Shown here: piece by piece, positions 1 to 7,309 of the stretch | Position numbering within the stretch: the first letter of the stretch is position 1 | How the letters are laid out: every line of letters starts with the position of its first letter | Source: Bacteroidota bacterium | GTDB taxonomy: Bacteria; Bacteroidota; Bacteroidia; Chitinophagales; Chitinophagaceae | Length of the DNA stretch: 9,891 bases | NCBI GenBank assembly: GCA_023386855.1 | Contig: JAEWIW010000209.1 | Span: 1-9,891 of the forward strand | Reading direction: 5' to 3' | Translations under genes and position numbers: made by a program | Notes under the pieces: generated by a model | Told to the model about the DNA's origin: nothing | Seen by the model: only the letters and a program-made list of their open reading frames with translations | Database searches by the model: none

Positions 1-2120
1 ATATTTGCGGGGATCGATGACAGCAGGTTCCTGATGGAACTGCTTGAATCGTACACCGGGTATGACGTTCCATCAATTACCAGCAATGGCTCCATCTGTT
101 GAGCACTGGCTGTTAATGAACCAGTACCCCTGATCTTTATAAATCCCCCATTTTGTGTTACACCCGGAAGTAAGGTTAGTGCATCTGCAATATTTACTGC
201 TCCCAACCGCATGATTTCTTCAGCGCCAATGATGGATGAAAAACCACTGATTCTTTTTTTATCGCGCGAGTCGGGCGACTTTCTTTTCGAGATCACCACA
301 GCCTCGAGTTCTTTTGCATTTTCAAATCCCGCAATGGAATCATAAGTATGTAATTGCTTTATAAGCGCAGCAGGGAATTCCGGCTGGCTGTTTACATACT
401 TTTGAAGTGGAGCTGGTGTAAAAGGCAGGGCAGGAAAATTATTCTCTGTTATATAAATAGTATCGGGCTGTTTGATTCCTTTTTTGTTCCTGGATTGAAG
501 GATGAATCTTGCTGTATCCGTATATACCAGGTTGTTTAATACAAAGGATCCATAATCATCAGTTGTATCGATTAATATCTTTCCTTTATAATCATTAGAA
601 AATATGGCCAACACGCGGTTGGTTGCAGGTTTGCCGTTCTTATCCTGGATCCATCCCTGGAGGTTGAGCGATTGTTCGCCGGATCCTGCGAACCTTGGGT
701 AATTTCCCGTCATGATCCTATCCCACCGGATATTTGTTTCCGGGTCGCAAAGCATCAGGATATCGATTAATGAACTATCAGCAAAAATTTTCTCATTCAC
801 TTCATAAGTATTGCTGAAACACTTGCCTAGTAAGAGCTCTGTCGTAATGTTACACTGGTTTCGGGCATTGAATAACCTGTCCGATATCCCCAGGTTAATT
901 TCAATATCCACGCTATCGTTATTGATGAATGTTAGGTTGTTTTTGTTCGCTTCCCCGTTTTTAAATTGTAATCCGGTTTTAACAGGCCGGCAAAAGATAT
1001 TTCTTTCACTAACCGGTTCCAGTTTTTCATTGAACAGCGTAATGTTTGTTATGCCCTGTTTAAGCAATTTGGAAGGAAGGTTCACTTCGTACATATCAAC
1101 CCCATTGGCAGCAAAAACCATTTCATTACCTGAAACAGCTACGAGGGTGGTGCGGGTATTATTTTTAAATAAGGCGTCTCCCAAAGAGACCCTTAAACGT
1201 ATATGATCCGCATTTCTTTCCACCACCGACAACTGGTAGGCAGTATCTTTTACATCGCCAAGTGGATAAGAAAAATGCAGGCTATCCTGGTCGATAAAGG
1301 AAGTATATTTTCGTCCCTTAACTCCATATAACTGGCATGTGCCAAGTCCAAATTCATTGGTTTGGAATTCCGCCACATTACTTCCATATTGATCCTTTAT
1401 CGTGCCCTTTATTTTTAAATTCCTTCCAAACCGGTCCATTGCCATGATGGCTATCCTGTTATTCACTCCATTAATGATCTGCTGCCCTTCTATGAAAAAA
1501 CTAATGTTTGCGGATTGGCCGTTATTCTTAACCGGTACGGCAACTGGTTCTTCTCCTTGGCCTGCATTAATGGTGTTGTACATTCCACCGGAATTATTTT
1601 CGGTTATTGGTGGTAGTGAGATGCTGAGAATGGAAAGATCAGGAAGAACTTTAGTATCAAAGGAATTGCCACTCTCTTTCTTATAAATGAATAATGCTTT
1701 CTGGAATATGGCGCCAGGTTCTGTTTCAGCCATCCATCTTGTAAAGGAACGGAGTGTATAAAACCCCGGATCAGTTATTTCCGGGATAATAAAATAGCCG
1801 CCGGTAGAAACGATGGCAGGGTTAAGAATGGCTTTACTGACTTGTTTGCCAACTGGTGAAACCAGGTCAATGAATATATTAGAACCCGTGCTGATGGGTT
1901 TATTAGTTCTTGCCTCAACAAAGTAAACTTTGAAGAACAGTGTATCGCCTTCCTGGTATACCGATCGATCGCAGGATACATAAATGGATTCAGGTTTATA
2001 TGCTGCTATATAGTTCTCAAAATTCTGTTTCAGCTGTCCTGGGAGAGAGGTCAATTGGGTGAAGGAAAGATAGGGAACCAGTAAATAAAAACTTAAAAGG
2101 ATGGATCTGGTTAAAAGCAT
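1..2120 (-). CDS. TonB-plug / alpha-2-macroglobulin-like domain protein (3' partial)
   Basis: I translated this frame directly: it is open from an ATG at 2120 to the window edge, giving 706 residues with no stop. Residues 1 to about 22 form a signal peptide (MLLTRSILLSFYLLVPYLSF). About residues 30-130 resemble the first macroglobulin-like domain of Bacteroidota alpha-2-macroglobulin-type proteins (ESIYVSCDRSVYQEGDTLFF). More beta-rich sequence follows to about residue 390, including the family-like phrase ITLFNEKLEPVSERN. About residues 480-560 look like a carboxypeptidase-regulatory-like beta-sandwich (LNLQGWIQDKNGKPATNRVL). From about residue 630 a TonB receptor plug begins (LGAVNIADALTLLPGV, then IKIRGTG and PLLVIDG), cut off by the window edge. 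Proteins of this architecture in Bacteroidota often lack an outer-membrane barrel, but the missing C-terminus prevents a check here. Role unknown; a cell-envelope location is likely. It lies 83 bases after the lipoprotein gene, behind a hairpin. Confidence 0.85.
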   Translation of the reverse strand, partial: MLLTRSILLSFYLLVPYLSFTQLTSLPGQLKQNFENYIAAYKPESIYVSCDRSVYQEGDTLFFKVYFVEARTNKPISTGSNIFIDLVSPVGKQVSKAILNPAIVSTGGYFIIPEITDPGFYTLRSFTRWMAETEPGAIFQKALFIYKKESGNSFDTKVLPDLSILSISLPPITENNSGGMYNTINAGQGEEPVAVPVKNNGQSANISFFIEGQQIINGVNNRIAIMAMDRFGRNLKIKGTIKDQYGSNVAEFQTNEFGLGTCQLYGVKGRKYTSFIDQDSLHFSYPLGDVKDTAYQLSVVERNADHIRLRVSLGDALFKNNTRTTLVAVSGNEMVFAANGVDMYEVNLPSKLLKQGITNITLFNEKLEPVSERNIFCRPVKTGLQFKNGEANKNNLTFINNDSVDIEINLGISDRLFNARNQCNITTELLLGKCFSNTYEVNEKIFADSSLIDILMLCDPETNIRWDRIMTGNYPRFAGSGEQSLNLQGWIQDKNGKPATNRVLAIFSNDYKGKILIDTTDDYGSFVLNNLVYTDTARFILQSRNKKGIKQPDTIYITENNFPALPFTPAPLQKYVNSQPEFPAALIKQLHTYDSIAGFENAKELEAVVISKRKSPDSRDKKRISGFSSIIGAEEIMRLGAVNIADALTLLPGVTQNGGFIKIRGTGSLTASAQQMEPLLVIDGTSYPVYDSSSSIRNLLSSIPAN

Positions 2121-2154
2121 TAGCAGGCAGAAAATATGGTTTACAATGCAAGGT

Positions 2155-2192
2155 AAAAGAATAGGAAAGCTGGTCAACTTTCCCATTCTTTT
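2155..2192 (-). terminator. Hairpin / probable intrinsic terminator after the lipoprotein gene
   Basis: On the minus strand the arm at 2178-2192 pairs with 2155-2169 over 15 positions, with one G-U wobble and an 8-base loop (TTGACCAG). It lies 11 bases past the lipoprotein stop. The 3' arm ends in a T-rich stretch (TTCTTTT) that lies mostly inside the stem, and the 5' arm starts with AAAA. Read on the plus strand it also ends in a T-run, so it could act in both directions, although no plus-strand gene is present. It probably ends the lipoprotein transcript, but partial read-through into the plug gene is possible because only 34 bases separate it from that start. Confidence 0.6.
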
Positions 2193-2203
2193 TAATCTCT
2201 ATA

Positions 2204-2992
2204 TCAACTTGCTGTTCTGAATACGAATTTTTCAAGCGATACATTTACTGTGCTTCCGGTTTTCCTGATCCTCATCTCTGTAGGGAAATAACCATTCTTC
2301 TCATATTTTTTTGGCTGAGGAATTGACCTTACAAATGTTGTTGTTTTTTTAAGGTAGTCCAGCGTTATCATGGGCTCAATAAAAGTAACCTCTCCATCAT
2401 AAGTTCCATAGACGAATGTTTGTGTGAAGATGGCAGGATTTACAGGATCTAGTTCAGGTGAGGTAACATCCACCCAATGTGCCCCCATCATAGGCACACC
2501 TCCGCCGAAATTGTGGTAGGTTGGAGGTAGGTAATCCGCATCAGGTGCATTATCAAATTTTTCAGGCGCTTCTGGATAGGTAGGAATCTTCATGGTTTCT
2601 TCCAGTGGCTTGAAATAGAAATGAAAATCAAAGTGTGGTAATCCATAGATGGGCTCGGGTTCATGACCGTTAGGATTCCAGTCAACCGCGCAATATTCAA
2701 ACCTGGTCAGCAGTTTGTCGAGCGGTAGCTTTAAATTATACATATATGCCGGCTCGGTATTCGGGAGTGAATTCAATGCCGCCTGGGTAATGGTGATTCC
2801 TATGGCAGCGGGCTGGCCCGAATTGTCGGTGCGGATCCATGCATAAGCTTTACCGTTTCCAATAGTTACTTCCGGTCCCCTGCTGGTTCCGGCAAGCTCC
2901 TGGTCCATGAGGTCGGGCAGGGCGTCGTTAAGTTTATTACAGGAGAAAATAAAGGGCATGAAGAGCAAGGCCCCTAGTAGGTGCTTTTTCAT
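2204..2992 (-). CDS. TTHB210-like (DUF5602) domain lipoprotein
   Basis: A 262-residue lipoprotein. The N-terminus MKKHLLGALLFMPFIFSC has two lysines, a hydrophobic core and a lipobox-like IFSC, so Cys18 should be the lipidated residue of the mature protein. The body contains phrases I associate with the TTHB210-like / DUF5602 family: GHEPEPIYGLPHFDFHFY at residues 109-126, PMMGAHWVD at 167-175, and a FVYGTYDGEVTFIEPM segment near 193-208. His110, His120, His124 and His172 cluster in these conserved parts and could bind a metal, which is inference. The biochemical function of the family is not known to me. The start is ATG with no Shine-Dalgarno, which is normal for this phylum. The acyl-CoA synthetase gene ends 113 bases upstream, so this gene probably has its own promoter, although I could not find a clear one. 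The family call rests on remembered motifs, not a search. Confidence 0.8.
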   Translation of the reverse strand: MKKHLLGALLFMPFIFSCNKLNDALPDLMDQELAGTSRGPEVTIGNGKAYAWIRTDNSGQPAAIGITITQAALNSLPNTEPAYMYNLKLPLDKLLTRFEYCAVDWNPNGHEPEPIYGLPHFDFHFYFKPLEETMKIPTYPEAPEKFDNAPDADYLPPTYHNFGGGVPMMGAHWVDVTSPELDPVNPAIFTQTFVYGTYDGEVTFIEPMITLDYLKKTTTFVRSIPQPKKYEKNGYFPTEMRIRKTGSTVNVSLEKFVFRTAS

Positions 2993-3044
2993 TTTGAGTT
3001 GGTTTTGGTTATGGTTAAGATGATATGGAATTTACCAATTACCC

Positions 3045-3081
3045 TTTTGTAAAACAATAGGCCCCCAAACAAATTACAAAA
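3045..3081. repeat. AT-rich inverted repeat upstream of the lipoprotein gene
   Basis: TTTTGTAA at 3045-3052 is matched by its exact reverse complement TTACAAAA at 3074-3081, with a 21-base spacer containing a short CCCCC run. It lies in the 113-base gap between the acyl-CoA synthetase stop and the lipoprotein start. No T-run follows on the minus strand, so it is a poor terminator. It could be an operator for the lipoprotein gene or a chance match in AT-rich DNA. Confidence 0.3.
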
Positions 3082-3105
3082 CCTGCATAACTTAATGGAC
3101 ACTCA

Positions 3106-4884
3106 TCAATGATAGATTCTTTCTATGGCATCCTTATATTTTTCCATGACCACTTTCCTCCTGATACTTAGCTTGGGAGTCATTTCACCGGTATCAATGC
3201 TCCATTCGTTGGGAAGCAGTTCGAATTTTTTTACCTGTTCTACCTGGTTAAAAAATTTATTGAAACTATCTACAAGCTCTTTATAATGTTTAATTACCCG
3301 GGGCTCCCTGATCAGTGCATCATGGTCCTCTGTTTGTATCCCATGTTGCCTTGCCCAGTCAATAAGGTTTGGAAAGGAAGGAACGATAAGGGCTCCAACG
3401 AATTTTCTTTCTGAACCCACCACCATCACCTGCTCAACAAAGCGGGATTCCTTGAGCCGGTTTTCAATGGGAAGCGGTGCTACATATTTCCCACCGCTGG
3501 TTTTGAACATCTCTTTTTTACGGTCGGTGATCTTAAGAAATTTTCCATCCATGGTGCCTATATCGCCGGTATGAAACCAGTCGCCACTCATCACTTCTGC
3601 CGTAAGATCAGGCCTTCTGTAGTAACCCATCATGATATTGGGGCCCTTACAGAGGATCTCGCCATCTTCTTCTATTTTCACTTCCACATTATCAATCAGC
3701 GGTCCTACCGAACCGAATTTTCTTCCGGTTTCCTGGAACCTGTTCACACTGATTACAGGGGAAGTTTCGGTTAAGCCATAGCCTTCCATGATCACAAGGC
3801 CGGCAGCGGTGAAGATCCTGATCAGCCGTTCCTGGCAGGCCGCCCCACCCGTGATGATACATACGATATTGCCACCAAGGCCCTCTCTCCATTTGCTGAA
3901 AACAATCTTATTGGCCAGGGATAATTGTAATTTATAGCCTGCCGAGGCGCTAGCATTGATCTCGAATCTTGTAGCTAGATCATGCGCCCAGTAAAACAGT
4001 TTTTTCTTTATCCCTTTCTGCTCTGCTCCTTTTTCCATGATTCGGTCATACACTTTTTCAAGCAGGCGCGGAACAGTGGTAAAAAGGTGGGGTTTTACTT
4101 CTTTGAGGTTCTCTGCAATGGCTTCCATACTTTCAGCATAGTAAATGCTGGTACCCTTGTACAGGTATATGTAAGTAACCATCCTTTCAAAGATATGGTT
4201 AAGGGGAAGAAAGCTCAAGGCCCTGAAATTTTCGCCCGGGGGAAAGCAGGGCATTGAATCCATTACGTTACTCAGGATGTTTTTATGCGATAGCATTACG
4301 CCTTTTGGAACGCCCGTGGTACCTGATGTATAGATGATGGTAGCAAGATCTTCATACCCGATCCTTTCGCTGATAGAAGGCAGTTTTTCCAACATATCTG
4401 CTGTTGCTGCCTCCAGTACCGAATGCCAGTGTTTGATTCCCTCTACCGGTTCAAATGAATATATTGAACCTAGTGAAGGGAGCTTATGGCTGATGCTGTG
4501 AACCTTATGGTAAAGTTCATCATCATGAACAAAAGCCATCTTTACATCCGCATCTTTCAATACGAATTCAAGTTCATTGACATTGATGGTAGGATAGATA
4601 GGAACAAGCACTGCGCCAATCTGCTGCACGGCGAGATCAAGCATTACCCATTCGGGCCGGTTCCTGCATATGATAGCAATCTTATCACGGCCCTCTACCG
4701 TCATATCATTGCATGATATACCCAATGCAAGCAGGCCGACACTTAACTTGTCGACAATGGTTTTGACTTCCCTTGTGCTATAAGTTCTCCAGGTACCTTT
4801 TTCCTTTGCTGCAAGCAGGGCCTCGGGTGGCGTTCCTTCCAAATGGTATTGTAAACAATCGAACAGACGGGTTGGCTTGATCAT
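3106..4884 (-). CDS. Long-chain fatty-acid--CoA ligase (AMP-binding, FadD15-like)
   Basis: A 592-residue adenylate-forming enzyme expected to activate long-chain fatty acids with ATP and load them onto CoA, for phospholipid synthesis or beta-oxidation. Family motifs appear in order: the phosphate-binding loop YTSGTTGVPKGV at residues 185-196, GYGLTETSP at 368-376, the TGD ATP-ribose motif at 439-441, the hinge region DRKKEMFKTSGGKYV at 454-468, and the C-terminal lysine in MTPKLSIRRK (Lys571). Length is normal for the FadD15 / acyl-CoA synthetase group. No signal peptide or membrane segment is obvious, so it is cytoplasmic or membrane-associated. I chose the ATG at 4884, giving MIKPTRLFD, which fits the family's usual N-terminus; an in-frame TTG two codons earlier (4890) is less likely. 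The TPR gene ends 61 bases upstream with no visible terminator between them. The exact fatty-acid preference cannot be read from the sequence. Confidence 0.95.
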   Translation of the reverse strand: MIKPTRLFDCLQYHLEGTPPEALLAAKEKGTWRTYSTREVKTIVDKLSVGLLALGISCNDMTVEGRDKIAIICRNRPEWVMLDLAVQQIGAVLVPIYPTINVNELEFVLKDADVKMAFVHDDELYHKVHSISHKLPSLGSIYSFEPVEGIKHWHSVLEAATADMLEKLPSISERIGYEDLATIIYTSGTTGVPKGVMLSHKNILSNVMDSMPCFPPGENFRALSFLPLNHIFERMVTYIYLYKGTSIYYAESMEAIAENLKEVKPHLFTTVPRLLEKVYDRIMEKGAEQKGIKKKLFYWAHDLATRFEINASASAGYKLQLSLANKIVFSKWREGLGGNIVCIITGGAACQERLIRIFTAAGLVIMEGYGLTETSPVISVNRFQETGRKFGSVGPLIDNVEVKIEEDGEILCKGPNIMMGYYRRPDLTAEVMSGDWFHTGDIGTMDGKFLKITDRKKEMFKTSGGKYVAPLPIENRLKESRFVEQVMVVGSERKFVGALIVPSFPNLIDWARQHGIQTEDHDALIREPRVIKHYKELVDSFNKFFNQVEQVKKFELLPNEWSIDTGEMTPKLSIRRKVVMEKYKDAIERIYH

Positions 4885-4945
4885 ATGCAATCGTTATAAT
4901 CATCAGGGATTTAGATACTTCCTTAATTTAGAACAAATTCAACAA

Positions 4946-5968
4946 TTATTTGGAGCTATTATGATAATACTGCCCTGCCGGTACTTTGAATACCCTGCTT
5001 TTCTGGAGGTTGGTGAAGGCAGCATATTCCTCCTGGTGAGTACTGGTCCATAACTGGAAGGCCGCAAGGTCTTTGGCTGCACCAAAGATCCATTGGTTAT
5101 AGGCTTCAAACATTCCATCCCTGAGCAATTGCCTGTGATGGTCGAATAAGCGGTAAGGAAATTTTGATGCATAATTTTCATTCCAGTCCAGGATGAATTT
5201 TGTTCTTAATGCAGAAAGCGATTCTGGGGTAACACCGGTGGATATTACGCCTGAATGTTTTTTCATCAGGTCAAGGAAAGCTTTGGTGAATTCATTCTTT
5301 ACCTGCTGGTCTTTATAAATATCAGCATCCAGGAACAGCTTTTTGTATCCATCGAGCAACAGCGTTTTTATTTCCGGTGTACGCTTGCTGAAGCTTTCCA
5401 TATTGATAAAGATCTCGCCATATATTAATGACCAGACCTTGTCTTTCGACATGTAATAATATTTCGACGCGTTATAATAATTTCCTGCATAGTTGGGATC
5501 TACCTCAATACCTTTTTCCCATTGATTAATGGCTTCACTGAAATCTTTTTTTGCCCAGAGCATTTCGCCAAATTCATTATACAATACACCGCTTTCAGGG
5601 TTTTTCTTTAATGCTGCACGGTACACTTTTTCTGCTTCCTTTCTTTCTTCCAGTGCTTTATAGATCATGGCCAGTACCTGGAAACTCTGAACATCGGCAT
5701 CCTTGCGATCAATAAATGGAGATGCCACTTTTAAAGCCTTACCATAATCACGTTGAAGGAAATAGGCAAATGCAAGGTCCTTTTGGAGGTCCAGGCTTTG
5801 AGGTTCTTTTTCTATTGCTTTATTCAACACCAGGATGGCATTATTTACATCGCCCTGCCGCAAATAGTTTTTGGCATTCTCCTGCATGGTCTTAACATCC
5901 TGTTCCTGTGCGAAAGCGGGCATTACTAAAACCAGGGCGGCTATTATTATCAGGCTGATCTTTTTCAT
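4946..5968 (-). CDS. Secreted tetratricopeptide-repeat protein
   Basis: A 340-residue protein starting MKKISLIIIAALVLVMPAFA, a clear signal peptide with cleavage likely after AFA, so it should be periplasmic. Residues about 27-175 hold four or so TPR-like helical pairs, for example GDVNNAILVLNKAIEKEP, AEKVYRAALKKNPESG and FSEAINQWEKGIEVDPNYAG, spaced roughly 34 residues with some irregular units. The C-terminal part (about 200-335) is a conserved-looking helical domain without TPR character, containing HHRQLLRDGMFEAYNQWIFG; I recall similar tails in Bacteroidota TPR proteins but know no function. The ATG at 5968 is preferred; a TTG three codons upstream (5977) would put extra residues before the lysine-rich signal-peptide start. 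A terminator hairpin lies 23 bases upstream, so either the promoter is very close to the start or some transcription reads through. Role unknown; TPRs usually mediate protein contacts. Confidence 0.85.
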   Translation of the reverse strand: MKKISLIIIAALVLVMPAFAQEQDVKTMQENAKNYLRQGDVNNAILVLNKAIEKEPQSLDLQKDLAFAYFLQRDYGKALKVASPFIDRKDADVQSFQVLAMIYKALEERKEAEKVYRAALKKNPESGVLYNEFGEMLWAKKDFSEAINQWEKGIEVDPNYAGNYYNASKYYYMSKDKVWSLIYGEIFINMESFSKRTPEIKTLLLDGYKKLFLDADIYKDQQVKNEFTKAFLDLMKKHSGVISTGVTPESLSALRTKFILDWNENYASKFPYRLFDHHRQLLRDGMFEAYNQWIFGAAKDLAAFQLWTSTHQEEYAAFTNLQKSRVFKVPAGQYYHNSSK

Positions 5969-5985
5969 AAGCTTCAAATATCAAT

Positions 5986-6019
5986 AAAAAATCCTTTCAC
6001 CGTCTTGCGATGAAAGGAT
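5986..6019 (-). terminator. Intrinsic terminator of the serC-DUF1015 unit
   Basis: ATCCTTTCA and TGAAAGGAT (5991-5999 and 6011-6019) form a perfect 9-bp stem with an 11-base loop. On the minus strand the stem is followed at once by five T's, six counting the final stem base. No T-run follows on the plus strand, so it acts on leftward transcription only. It starts 38 bases after the DUF1015 stop and ends before the TPR gene start, separating the two units. Confidence 0.8.
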
Positions 6020-6056
6020 GGAAAAGTTAATAATATGTATTGCTGCAATAGAAGGG

Positions 6057-7289
6057 TTATTCACTGATAAGATGTGTAATCAGCCCATCGCGCAGCTTGG
6101 GTTCAAACCAGGTGCTTTTGGGAGGCATGACGTTGCCACTATCAGCAATATCAAACAGCTGTTCTATTGAAACGGGGAATAGGCTGAACGCAACTGCCAT
6201 TTCACCGCTGTCCACCCTTTTTTCAAGTTCATTCAATCCCCTGATACCTCCAACAAAATCCACCCTGGTATCGGTGCGTTGGTCCCTGATGCCAAGGAAT
6301 TTCTCCAGCACATTGTTGGAAAGTATGGTCACATCCAAAATCCCGATAGGGTCACTGGTATAGGTCCCTTCTTTAGCTTCCAGGCGATACCACTGGTGAT
6401 CGAGGTACATCCCAAACTCATGAAGGGCAGCAGGAGCCACAGCATTACCGGATGTAGTGATAATGAATTGTTCTTCCAGTGCTTTAAGAAATTGAACCTT
6501 ACCCATACCATTTAGATCCTTTACCACGCGGTTATAATCAAGGATCTTTAATTCATTTGCTGGAAAAAGCGTAGTCAGGAAATAATTTGATTCTTCTGTA
6601 CGCTTCTCTCCGAGCGCCTGTCGCACTTTTGCAGCAGAAGCTGCCCGGTGATGCCCATCTGCGATATAAGTGAGCGGAACTTTTTGTTCAAAAAGTTGCT
6701 TTAGCCGGTTGATAGCTTCATCAGAACTGATGACCCAGATGGTATGACTGATCCCATCTTCAGCAACAAAATCATATACCGGACCATGGGTCGATTTCCA
6801 ATTCTCAATTAATTCATCAATCTCAGCAACATTACGGTAGGCCAAAAAAACATTTCCTGTTTGGGCTCCTGTTGTTTTGATATGATTGATGCGATCCTGT
6901 TCTTTTTCAGGCCTGGTAAATTCATGCTTCTTGATGATATCATTATCATAATCATCAATAGCGCTTCCGCATACTATGCCTGTCTGGCTTCTTCCATCCA
7001 TCACCAGCCGGTAAATATAATAGCATGGTTTGTCTTCCCTGAACAATACTCCGCGCTGGATAAAGGCACGTAAGTTCTCTTTTGCTTTTTCATACACTGG
7101 CTGGCTATGAACATCAGTAGTATCGGGGAGATCGATCTCCGATTTGGTTATATGGAGGAAAGAGTTTGGATTGCCTCTTGCTTCAACCTTTGCTTCTGCA
7201 CTATTCAACACATCATAGGGTCGTGAAGCGACCTGTTTTGCAAACTGTGTTTGTGGCCTGAGGGCTTTAAAGGGAACAACTATTGCCAT
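6057..7289 (-). CDS. DUF1015 family protein (COG4198)
   Basis: A 410-residue cytoplasmic protein of the DUF1015 family. The diagnostic parts are the N-terminal VVPFKALRP and SRPYDVLN segments, KHEFTRPEKEQDRINH at residues 121-136, YIADGHHRAASA at 208-219, FVGG at 345-348, and the C-terminal MPPKSTWFEPKLRDGL at 388-403. Length is normal for the family. It has no signal peptide or membrane segment. The start is ATG, 20 bases after the serC stop, and the two are very probably cotranscribed from the serC promoter and terminated at 5986-6019. DUF1015 genes sit beside serine-biosynthesis genes in many bacteria, so a role in serine or phosphoserine metabolism is a fair inference. The DGHHR box resembles one I associate with ParB-like proteins, a fold that includes free serine kinases, but that similarity is from memory. 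The reaction is not established by anything visible here. Confidence 0.92.
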   Translation of the reverse strand: MAIVVPFKALRPQTQFAKQVASRPYDVLNSAEAKVEARGNPNSFLHITKSEIDLPDTTDVHSQPVYEKAKENLRAFIQRGVLFREDKPCYYIYRLVMDGRSQTGIVCGSAIDDYDNDIIKKHEFTRPEKEQDRINHIKTTGAQTGNVFLAYRNVAEIDELIENWKSTHGPVYDFVAEDGISHTIWVISSDEAINRLKQLFEQKVPLTYIADGHHRAASAAKVRQALGEKRTEESNYFLTTLFPANELKILDYNRVVKDLNGMGKVQFLKALEEQFIITTSGNAVAPAALHEFGMYLDHQWYRLEAKEGTYTSDPIGILDVTILSNNVLEKFLGIRDQRTDTRVDFVGGIRGLNELEKRVDSGEMAVAFSLFPVSIEQLFDIADSGNVMPPKSTWFEPKLRDGLITHLISE

Positions 7290-7309
7290 TGAGATAATTA
7301 ATTTATTAC

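Noticed and set aside
811..1206. 131-residue plus-strand open frame opposite the plug protein
   Set aside because: The minus-strand frame is continuous here and matches family features, while the plus frame shows no recognisable domain.
2017..2244. 75-residue minus-strand frame spanning the lipoprotein end and plug start
   Set aside because: It runs out of frame through two supported genes and a hairpin, and its sequence shows no domain.
4885..4890. TTG start two codons upstream for the acyl-CoA synthetase
   Set aside because: ATG at 4884 gives the usual family N-terminus MIKPTRLFD and is the stronger start codon.
5969..5977. TTG start three codons upstream for the TPR protein
   Set aside because: ATG at 5968 begins directly at the lysine pair of a standard signal peptide.
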